DNA from: Dicaeum eximium
Taxonomy: Eukaryota > Chordata > Aves > Passeriformes > Dicaeidae
Direction: 5' to 3'
DNA length: 64,000 nucleotides
Assembly: GCA_013396995.1 (NCBI GenBank)
Contig: VWZP01009947.1
Coordinates: 1,131,437-1,195,436 of the forward strand
Of the stretch, positions 45,931 through 56,600 are shown piece after piece (position 1 is the first letter of the stretch; each line of letters begins with the position of its first letter). The notes under the pieces were generated by a model, which was not told the origin of the DNA, did not search any database, and saw nothing but the letters and a program-made list of their open reading frames with translations. The position numbers and the translations under genes are program-made.

Positions 45931-48900
45931 AAAAAGTCTCGGCTGTGTGGATTTTTTTCTTTGGTTTTATATGTAGTAAAGATTTCTACAGGATAGGCTG
46001 TGAAGAAACTCACGTTGCTTTGAAACTCCAAAAATACAAAGAGATGTCCCTGACTCTGCACAACAATTAATGAATATGTGTGTAGGAAGAAACCTGTGGT
46101 TTCTGCTCTCTCTCATTTCCACTTTACTGCTTCTCTCTTCATCCTCACACATGCAGATCAAGCATGTGCCTTGCAAGGAAAGGAGACAGATTCACAGTTC
46201 CCATAACAAAGTATTTTCCCAAATAGGAGTTGTAGAATGGAAACTTCATAATAAGAGGAAAAAGCTGAGACTGGCTCTGAGTATTTTTAGTTTGTTTCTA
46301 TAAAACTCTGTGGTACAACTGATGTTTAAATGTGTTCTTTTAATGTCTGTACTGCTGACAGCAATACAAATAAACTGAGAGGTGCTACTGAGATGAGGGC
46401 CCCATTTCAGTAACAATGTACAGTAAGAGATGTCATCAGTTCAAGCAGCTTAAAATTCTTTTAAATAAAGAAGAAAGAAGCTCAGCAGTGAAACTTGTGC
46501 AGACAGAAGTGGTGGAGCTCCCGTGATGTAACATTTGGCACCTGCACCACGATGTTTCTGTGAGTGTGTAACTGCTGTTCAGCACAGCTGGTCCTGCCTG
46601 CTGTCACCGAGGGAGAAGGGCTCGATGCGAGTGGTGTCACTGACTCCAAAGTCTGCACAAGTGGGATGTGCAACCTCCTTTGCCAGCAGTGTTCTTACTC
46701 ACAGTGCCAGAGCTCTTGCCAAAAGGAACTGTTGCATCATCTGGCTGAATTTCCTGTAATCTGTGGCTTATTCAGGCTTCCCAATGTGAAGCCCCCAATT
46801 CTCTATTAGGTGAAAACATTTCAATCCTCAGGAGGCCCAGATGTGCCACAGAGAGTGAGGAAAGTCCAAGTTTCAACCATCCCTGTGACCCTTCCAGTTA
46901 AGGAGAGTAGCTCAGCTCAGCCCAAGGTGATCCCTGTATCACCAAGTGAAACCAGTCTGCCCACTGGAGGGGACAGTCCTGGTGAGCTGTCATTGCACGG
47001 TGTCCCCATCGCCCTCAGCACAGCAGGGACTGTTCCAGTCTGCCACTGGCCACAGCTCAGGGAGAACCATCCTACTACCTGGCCACAACTTCTCCCAGAG
47101 CACATGGGAATGAACACAAGTGCCCAGGCTCACACAAAGTTCCTGGGTTACTGTTTTTCTAAGAAAAATGCTAATAACTCTTCAAGAAGGAAAATGTGTC
47201 CCTAAGCCACAACTATACCTTGTTCTTTTTCACTAGGCTGAGTATACTTGCATTTTTTCTATTCTGCTGCATAATCTAAAAAGAATTATAAAAAAAACCT
47301 ATTTAAAACTTTTTCTTTCTAAAAAATAAACTCTCATGGAATGGAAATACAACTGTCAGTGGGTTTTCACTCTGCCTTTCTGCTGATCCACACATCCAAG
47401 CTCCTATTATCTCTTTGAATTTACATATGCCACAACAATCTGGGACACTGGCTCCCTTGATCAGTAGTTACAGTGATTTGTGAAATGAATAATATATTTT
47501 GCCTGATATATCTTAGAAATTCTCGTGGTGGTTTTTCCATCCCGATTCGGTCCCCCATAAAGGGACAGTATTGTCATTACTCTGTTCCTGAGCTCCCAAG
47601 CAAAGACACAGCTGCTCCTACACAGTCAAGGCAACCTAAAAAAACCTCTCTGTCAGTATAAAATCAAACCCTGGAACTGTAGATAATCCATAAACAACTA
47701 AGGCAAAGCACAAATGCTAACCTGTTGCAGCATATGTCATCACAGTCAAGATGGCCACAATACAGAGTATCCTCATAAAACCTCACGAAGTTCAACCCAT
47801 ACAGAGTAACATCATATCACTTCAGAAGCCTTCAAGCATCTATCTTTCTTTTTAGGTTCTTTAGCCCAACCTTTTACACCCCTCATGGTTCATGTGTGTG
47901 CCTTCTGCTCCCTTTGGTGTTTGGTCAGTGCACCTGGGCACTCCATGGCTCATTGCTGTCAATGCTGCTCACCTGCTTTTCACAGCTGCAGCCCCACTCC
48001 CAATTACCACAAACTGTCCCTACACTAATCAGCCACCCTCTGATAGTAACCAAAGGGAGGAAAAACAAAACCAATTCATCTGTAGTTAAAAGAAAGCAAG
48101 CACAGCACTGGAAGTACTGAAAGTCAGGAATTTTTGGCTCTGCCTCTGAGTTTTTCTGAGGCTTTGGGCAAGGCAGACGATCCATGTTTTAGATTTTGTA
48201 TCCAAACAATGAGAAAACTAGATAAGATCTATATCTCAGGAAGAGCTGCTGTGAGGATAGATCACCTCCTGTGACAAGACGTTTGAAAGAGGGACCTTAC
48301 AAAATTGCATTTTGAAGCAAATGGTTTGAATGTATCTTTTCATACCCTCAGAAATGTGTCCCAGCAGCACAGTAACACTGAATTGTAATGTACTGTGCTG
48401 TATAAAGCAATCTCAAACATACTTGCATTGTGTGTTGCTCACTCCACAAGCTGTGCATACATTTGGCATTGCAAGTCTAATTAAAGAAGGATATCTCACA
48501 TAAACAAAAGTAAATACCATAAGGGCTGACAGCAGAAGTGGCTGTAACAACACTCAATTGAATTTCCTGAATTCTGTGAAGACTAAATTTCTCTAGTTTC
48601 ATTCTTCATTGGTCCTCACCTCATTCCTAACTTAAAAATGGCCATTTCTAGAAGGACTGTCACTTTGTGCTACATTGCGTGGTCATGGGCAGTAAATTTC
48701 TCCTGCCTTTATCCTTCTCTGAGACACCACCTAAATTCCAGCTGAAATTCCTCCGCTGCTGTGTCTCCACTGCCACCTCCTGAACAGGAAGGAAAATTAA
48801 CTTCTTCCAATTCTGCTTTTCTTTTGAATGTCTGCAGAGGTGGTTTTGAAAGCACTTTGTTCAGCACATAGAGCAGGAGCTGAAACTGCTTTGCAATCTG

Positions 48901-50400
48901 CCTAGAGAGGCTACATTCTATAAAATCCATTGTAAGGCTTTTGCTTCAGAGGGAAATTTCTTTTTATATGTTTGATACGAAGGTGGTTCAACATTTATAC
49001 ACTGCTTTTCTTCTTCAAAAAGGTTCAATTATGAATTTCTGATAGGTTTATTCCTCTTTCAACTGTCAGCTGAAAGCCTCTGACTGAAACCAGTAAATTT
49101 TTACAGCTCCCATTCATTCTGTTTTCATAATGCACAATAGTTATTTCTACCTTTTCTATTCCAGGCTGAAGATCCTTATTCCTAACAGGAGATAACCAAA
49201 ATATCCTAGAACCAAAATTTTCCTGCTTCCAAAGGTAGTCAGTTCTGAGAGTCTCTTTTGCATTAATTTCCTTTTATCCCATTAAATGGGATTTCCCAAA
49301 ATTGTCCCTGAACTGCTATACCCTGTTAGAGGCCCTGTCATCCATTTATAAGGCGAGAGGAAATTAGCAAAGGTAAAACCCAGTAAAAACTTAGAAGAGG
49401 CAGCAAGGCAAGAAAAACACAGCATGATCCTGTCACATCCTTCTCTGCCCTGCCAGGAATACCAGCCACTGGTTTGTCATCAGCCTTCCTGCAAGAAACT
49501 TTCCATTAAATCCAAATGGTCTCCCTAAACACACCTCTTGGATTAAGAAATTACAGAAAAATTGTAATTATGTGGTACAGTTGACTATTATCAGGTACAT
49601 GGATATTTTCTGCCTCTTCCCAGGTGCACGTTCACTCTCTGTAAATTTAATTTTATACTTCTATCTTTTTTCTGCTGCTTGCAGTCTGAGAGAATTCCTC
49701 AGACAGTACCAGTGGATGTTGGGAAAACTCTTAATGCTTGGCAGATATTACTAGATTTTATAAATAATAACCAATTATTTAGGTGCTAAATGAGAAACAG
49801 TGAAGCAATGGCACCAAAGCCATATTTGGCTTTAACTGATTTGGTATACAACATGAATTATGAGGTTAAAAGATTTTTAAAAATACAGGGGGCAACAAAC
49901 AGGTGTCAGTGCTCTGTATCTTAGTTTCTCTTCTTAAAAAAAAAAAAAAAAAAAACAAACCAAGAAAAAAACAGAAGAAGAGGAACAGGATTTCCACTAT
50001 AGTGCAAACTAGGTTTAAATGGTTATCTTACTCCTGTTGGCAAATTAATTTTAACAAAAATGTTAAAACCACAAATGCAAAGGTGTGCTCTCATTTTAGA
50101 ACAATTTACTAATGTTATTTGGGACTGACATTAAAAAGACAACAGCACTCATTAAATTATAAGTACTTTATACTTTAGCTATTCTGGATTTTGCTTCAGC
50201 TGCAAAACCTTGCTGTATTAGAGGTAACACTCACCAAAATTATTCTGAGAAAGAGTCACTAAGTTCAGGAATTTTTCAGTTTACCCATTAACCTTCAGAG
50301 ATTGTGATTTTCCCCAGTTAAAACATCATGAGCTCCTAAATCTGAAACTTGCGTTTCAGGCCAACTTTTCCCTGTTTGGGAGTTTGCTTTTCTTTACTTT
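45931..50400. other. Intergenic DNA between RASGEF1C and CLK4
   Basis: No gene is recognised. AATAAA hexamers are at 46369, 46464 and 47325. A plus-strand frame from about 46564 to 47205 is open except for one TAG at 46807 and matches no protein that I know. An A20 run lies at 49936-49955. Confidence 0.6.
49936..49955. repeat. A20 homopolymer run
   Basis: Twenty A followed by an A-rich tract. It could be the tail of an old plus-strand retrocopy, but nothing recognisable lies just upstream. Confidence 0.8.
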
Positions 50401-50439
50401 GTACCAATCTCTTTGGGTTTATTAAATCCCGTCTGGATG

Positions 50440-51440
50440 TGGCAGGAGGAGTTGGCGGTACCGAGTTTCGCCTTCCAGCCCAGCATTAACCCCGCAGTCA
50501 CTCAGGCCCGGGGTTTTATCTCCGCCCGGACGTGACTCAGCGGGATCCGCCATCCCACACGTGCTCCGCAGTCAGGAATGCTCAGCAATCCTTGCAATTG
50601 CTCCAGCAGATAAAACATTTTATTGCGTTTTTACACAGGAACGGCTCGCTCAGAGAGCTGTCAGCCTGAAGCCAGGCCTAACTGCGGAATCAACCCACGC
50701 ACCAAACTGCTTAAACGCTGCCTTTGGCGAGTTCATGAGAAGGAATTCATTGGCATTTGGGACTAACTGGTGATTTGTGCTCTACTACAGGCGTTTGATG
50801 AAGCACCAGAGGAGAGCAGGCCCGCAGCTCTGGAGTTGCCTCTGAACTCGCCCTCAATGCTTGAACTCCTCCATGAGGCTGGCTTACAAAGCTATGAACA
50901 TTTGGGTACAGTCGATGCCCAGCATGTGGGGTGNATTTTGTCTGTGCGCGCAGGGCGGACACGGAGCTCGCTCGCTTTCTGTTCGAGTTGTAAGTGGTGA
51001 GGGCGGCTCTTCTTCGTTCTTTTTTCGCCTTCGCTTTTTTCCTCTCTCCTTTCTGTTTCCAAGGGGGACGAAGCAGCGGGGAAACGGAGGGGACGCAGGG
51101 CGGGGGGTGGGGTGGGAGAGCTGCCTGCGTTGTCTCCCCCCGCGGCGCGGGGCGCATCGAGCGCTGCTTCAGGAGGTGGTGAGGGGGGAGGAGGATTCTC
51201 GGCACGGGAGCTCTGTGGGGGTCTCTGCGGAGGTGCGGAGGGCTGGGGCGGGCGGAGCTGGCTCAGGCGGCCCGGCCGTGCCTGGCGCCCGCCCAGGTGG
51301 CAGCGGGGACCGGCCCTTCCTGCCGGAGACCTCCCGGGCGGGCACGGCAGGGAAATGGGCTCGGTGCCCCTGGCTTGGGTGGCGATGTCCCCTCCAGGAT
51401 CCGCGGTGTCGGACTTTGGCCATCGCAAAGGAGTAAGCCT
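50440..51440 (+). promoter_or_regulatory. CLK4 promoter region and CpG island
   Basis: GC and CpG content rise sharply here compared with the flanks. A first block (50440-50570) contains TGACTCAGC (50533-50541, an AP-1/antioxidant-response-like core) and CACGTG (50558-50563, an E-box). The denser island runs from about 50930 to 51440. Transcription probably starts within the island just before the donor at 50990; no TATA box is evident. Long antisense frames through the island are the usual by-product of high GC. One undetermined base (N) is at 50934. Confidence 0.75.
50940..50989 (+). other. CLK4: CLK4 non-coding first exon (5' UTR), start approximate
   Basis: A consensus donor GTAAGT begins at 50990 directly after TTCGAGTT in the island, and the first coding exon of CLK4 opens after an acceptor at 53517. 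CLK genes typically have a short non-coding exon 1 in a CpG island, which fits. The transcription start is not visible, so the left edge is a guess. Confidence 0.55.
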
Positions 51441-53517
51441 TTGACCTCCTCCGCCTGCCAAGATTTTGAGGAGAGGCATTTAGAAATTGCAGTGTAGGCA
51501 GCTTAGGGCAGGGCTTTGGTGGCCCTTGTGCGTATGGAGCTGTTCAAAAGGGGAATGGCTCCTGCTTGAGGAACCTTATGGCGAAATGTGGGAGGGAAAA
51601 CTGCCTGAGATATGGATTAGTTCCACATGCTACAGGAATGCATATGTTCGTGGCAGCTGTCAGTATTACATAAGTGAAGTTCTTCGGCGCATAAAATCAG
51701 AAAAAGCCCAGTAGTCAAAAATGCTAAGGTGGCTTCTACCTTAACATGGACTCAGACCGATTCTGGCAATTTCCTCTTCATTTAAATTTACTTGGCTCTT
51801 TTAGGGAGAGAATTTGCAATTTTTTTCTTAATTTCACTAATGCTATGTGCATTTGGTTGTAGTTAAGCAGCAGTTAGTCTTCAACAAAGACTGACTGCAG
51901 ACATTTTCTGCAGTTTCCTGTGTCAAATACCCATCCTTCCTGCCCCCAAGCCCTGCTCTGCAGGACAGTTTAATGGTGATTTTGTTTAGATAGTTGTTCA
52001 TTACAGAGCCTTAGTGCAGCCTGCCTTCCGCCAGGTAGGGAAAGAAAAAAAAAATCCCAAGCAACCATAAGCAGAATTTTCAGTTCACCTACAACTGAGT
52101 ATGTGTGTGGAGGTCTGCACCTCAAGAGTAACTGAAACCTGAGTGTGCTTCAAAACCTGAGTTATGTAAGATGAAAATAGAAGAAAATGGCTTTGGAGCT
52201 GTGTAACAAGAGAGGAAATTAAAGCACGTAAATTAAACACCAAGTCAGTTTTAATTTTTTAGGTGTTTTTGTTTGTTATTTGCTACATTAGTATTTTTGG
52301 TTTTTATTAGAATCTCACAAGTGAGTAAGATTTTGTGAATCATGACTCACCCAAAATGTATACAAGGCAGTTATTGTGCACAGTTTGTTAGTATGTTTTT
52401 GATTTTTAAAACATAGTTGCAGATGTCTGTAGGTTTTTTCTTAAATTACCATCCTCTCACAGATCTTCTGAAAGTATCAAAAAACGGGGTTTTTTTGTTT
52501 CCAGAATTGGCCTGTCATTTGCATGTTCCAGGAGTTTCCAACTTAATGCCTTCTCTTTGTATAGAGGCATTGTTCTCTGTAAATTTACACGGATTTGCAC
52601 AATTTACACGTGATTTACAGTCATGGTTTTTCTACTCTATTACTGTCATTGTCTCTAAACTACTGTTCTCACTGTCACTGCTTACTGCAGAAACTTTTTA
52701 TTATCTTGTATAAATTCATTCTTTAGAGTATATTGGAATTGATATAGAAGGTTTTTCTTACTTTCAAAAAACTCCTGCTGCAGATGAGTAAACAAATAAC
52801 AGTTGGTTTTGTTACACTTTAATTCTACAGCTGTGTTTTACTTTGCCTTTTTTTTTTTCAGTTGTGCATGTACCTGTTTGAACAAAGAATTCCTGCACCT
52901 AACATCCAGCAACAGAAGCTGGTGGGTTTTGTCTTTGGCTAATCAGCTGAACTGTAGAACACCCACAGTCCTGCATGCTAATAGGGGCAGAAGTTGTGAC
53001 TTGGCTCCAAAGTCGTGTTAATCCATCAGAGTTCACAGTGGTTGCTGCTAAAAGTGTCTGCTTCCTAGTGTTCTGTAAATAATTTAGTGAGAGAAGTTTT
53101 TAGATTGATTGTGCATTCTTGATTTTCATGTAACTTTACAATGCAGTAGGAAGAGCTAAATCCAGGTTTTCTTGTTAGAGGGTGTTTGGAGAGGAAGGTT
53201 TCTTCCAGTAGAAGGCTCTTTAAGAATACTATTGTGTTTAGTCACTTGAGAGTTTATTTCAAACAGGCTTTAATGACATGTTTGAAGCTATTAAATGAAG
53301 ATGAGTTGGCCTATTTAATCTTGATTTGTGTTTCGTAACAGTGTTAGTGTTGGGCTGAGGGAGCTGTGTCTGCTCGCCAAACTGAAATAATGGGGGGAGG
53401 GAGCTGAGGAAAATGGGTCTTTTAGTTCTGGCATCCTTGATCAAACTACCATTGTTGACTTGCACCTACGCGTGTGTTTGTTGATTTTTTAATAATTATT
53501 ATTATTGTATTTTCCAG
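50990..53517 (+). other. CLK4 intron 1
   Basis: A 2.5-kb intron whose first 450 bases are still CpG-island sequence; the rest is AT-rich. A short direct repeat of AATTTACAC lies at about 52575-52612. No other feature is seen. Confidence 0.6.
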
Positions 53518-53675
53518 TGGGAGATGAGGCATTCAAAGCAATCCCATTGTCCTGAGTGGGACGACAGGAGGAGCTGGGATCAGAGGAAGCACAGCAGCAG
53601 CCGCAAGCGCAGAAAGAGGTCCCACAGCAGTGGCCAAGAGAGCAAGCACTATAAACCCAGTCGCATTTCAGAAAG
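53518..53675 (+). CDS. CLK4: CLK4 coding exon 1 (start codon exon)
   Basis: Acceptor TGTATTTTCCAG, donor GTATAA. The ATG at 53524 opens MRHSKQSHCPEWDDR, the conserved N-terminus of CLK1/CLK4. It codes residues 1-50 plus two bases of Ser51, and is rich in Arg, Lys and Ser (SSSRKRRKRSHSS). Confidence 0.95.
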
Positions 53676-56600
53676 GTATAAGACTCTGAACTGAGCAGTG
53701 CAAATGTTTCTTACCATGTCCAAAGTAAATGTGTTTTCAGGGTAGGAGTTTTTGAATGCCCAGAGCTGTCAGTTCCTCATAATTTGGCTCACTTAAGACA
53801 AGCCTGATAGGTAGTTGTTAACACAGCGCCTGAACCACTAAATATAAATTGTTGAATAAAAGCAAGTAAATGTTACTAGTTTGTCTGACTGGTATCAGTT
53901 AAATATTGGTATTAAATACAATCAATATTAAATTTCAAGTGAAAAGGATGCCTTTTAATTTAATGTGAACAAAAGGAGGAGAAGGTTTGTTTAATCATTT
54001 AATACAATGGTAAGTATGAATTTCTCTTACTTACTTGGAAGTGATTTGTTTTCTCTCCCACACTGCTTTCACTGGAAAGATGTATTTTTCTGTTTTGTCT
54101 TGTTTTTTTTTTCTTTTTTTCCTTGAAAAGATCCAATGGAGTTCTTTTAAAAGCTCACACTCAGGCTTATTAAAAGCTGGAAGGAGTAGGTGTACAGCAG
54201 TGAGGGAACTCTGTGCCTCAGCAGCTTTCTTAATGGTCTGTTTTCTGTGCAAAAGATTCTTGTTCCAGATACTCTGAGGTTTTAATGTTGGTTCCAGAGC
54301 ACTTAGAATGATGCTACTTCTCTCAGTCTCTAAGTTTTATTTAACACCTGGAGCTTTGAAAGCATAGAAGGGATGATTTCTGTATTGAAAGTGGTTTGTC
54401 ATGTGACTTCTAAGGCTGTAATGAAGTTGCTCAGTATATTTTAGGAAGTGGTTCTCCTTTTTAAGTCTGAGTTTCTTACTACACAAACTGGACAGATCGT
54501 ACATTGTTCATGTGGATGGCTGCCATGTATTTGAGACTGACAATGGTGTTAAATTCCTAATAAAGTAACATCAAAAGCTCCACTGTTTTTGGGGAGGGAG
54601 TCAATTAAAAAAACATTTATGCTGTAAAGACAGATACTGTGTAACTCAGCTCAGGTCACTTATCTTGTTGGAACCTCAAGTTTTTGAAGTGGAGAACATT
54701 CACTTAAAATATATTTTCAGTCATTATTTGGACGATAGAGCCATAAATGAAAGAGACCATCATGACCGGAGATATGTTGAGGAATACAGAAATGACTTCT
54801 GTGAAGTGTATGACCACAGGCATTATCACAGAGACTATGAAAAGAGTCACCATCATCACTATAGCAAATCCTCTGGTCGGAGCAGGAAAAGTAGTCATAA
54901 AAGGAAGCATAAGAGACATCATTGCTCCAGTCACCAATCGCATTCGGTATGAGTAATTTTTAACTTTATTATTAATGAATTAGTGGTAATAGACTTCTTA
55001 AATGACTGCTAGAGCTGCAATTCCTGATCCACGGTACTTTAAGAAATACATGATTAAAAAAGGATTGGTATTTATTTGAGTCTGTTTGTGGAGCATGTGA
55101 ATATGTTGTTAGCTGAGATTCATGGATCGTTGTTGGGTGGGGGGTGGGATCATCAGTACTAGTTGTACACTGGGAATGTAGGTGGTTGGTAGTCAAAATC
55201 ACTGGGATTGATCTGAAAAATGTTGTCTTGAAATTGAAGATAGGAAGCTGTCCTGTTTTAAAGTACAGTTGTCACTTAGCTTTCAGCATAGTGAGCTCTG
55301 TTTTTTCAGGTAGACTGTGAGATGCTATCCATGCTATTGCTAAAAGTAATTGAGATGACATGCCTTTTTAACATAATTGAAAGTATGAATGTGCATGTCT
55401 GGGAAATGGATGTGAACAATTCTACACCTAATTCCAGAAAGCTTTGATAAGCCTTGTGCCCAGCTAATGGCACCTAATGTCTTAGTGAGATGGGATAAGT
55501 TTGCTGCTTGCCTTCTTTGAAGGTGTGCTCTCTGATTTCTCACGATTGTCATGATGCCCATTGATGCATCTACAGCTCCAGGTGTTTTGTACCACTTTTC
55601 TGCAGTAGAACAGCAAGGTGTATTAGATTATATAATGCAAATTAAGGACTTCAGAGTAATTTTTCTCCCCTCTCTAAACATGGGGGAAGTAAAATTGTTT
55701 ACATGAGTGGATGTTTTAAGACTAGAAACATTTCACCTGATGGAGAGCGTAGGTATGTAAATAAACACTGGTTTTGCTATTTGCTAGCAAAGTATTAGAA
55801 ATAGCAGTGTTGCAATCTTAATCTGTCTTCAATTAAGCCACTGTTTGAGAGACAAAATTGTGTTGTTTTTTTTCTGTTGCTTGTATCACTTTAAGTATTT
55901 ATCTGAAAATCTGTTCCTTGCCATGTTTTTCTTCTGTAACATAAACTGTGCCCTGTGAATTTCTGGGGACTGAATTTGAAATTGCTCCTGCCAACTGTTC
56001 GTGGCCTGGTGTGTAACTGAATGCCTGAATATCTCCCCGCTGAATGAATTGCGTATTCTGCCCTGAATTCACTCTGATATATTGATTGGCTGGACGATCT
56101 TGGTGCCGTTTCCAGAAGAGTCACCGAAGGAAAAGATCCAGGAGTGTAGAGGATGATGAGGAGGGTCACCTGATCTGTGAAAGTGGAGACGTTCTAAGAG
56201 CAAGATGTATAGAACATTTTTCAACACTTTTAAAAAACTTTTCAGAAAAAAATCTGTTTAGAATAGTATGTCAGAGGAGGGGGGCTAAAGAAATCTCATT
56301 GCTCTTTTTGTTCTGTTTTTTTTGTGCTTTTTTTGTTTTTTTGCATATCTTCTTTTCTGTAGAATTTAAATACTGTGTTCAAAAAGTTCCAATTAGTAAA
56401 TGAACTTCAGATTAGAACAAGAGATAGTTTTTTGGCTAACTGTTTTCATTACTCCTGTCCAATAAAATAATGCATTCTGATGCTGAAATTTAAAGTAATT
56501 ATGCTTTTGTAATGGCACATTTTTAAATCTACATTAATATGTTCATTCTCCTTTAAGTAGTTGTATAATTCTAACTTATCTTTGTTCTTTTTAGATGAAA

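Noticed and set aside
50770..51000. Plus-strand frame after TGTGCTCTACTACAG, resembling a coding exon
   Set aside because: It runs through the N and the CLK4 exon 1 donor, matches no protein I know, and has no partner exon.
50747..51479. Long antisense frames through the CpG island (152 and 195 codons)
   Set aside because: High GC depletes stop codons; the composition is Pro/Arg/Ala-rich, no domain is recognised, and the N falls inside them.
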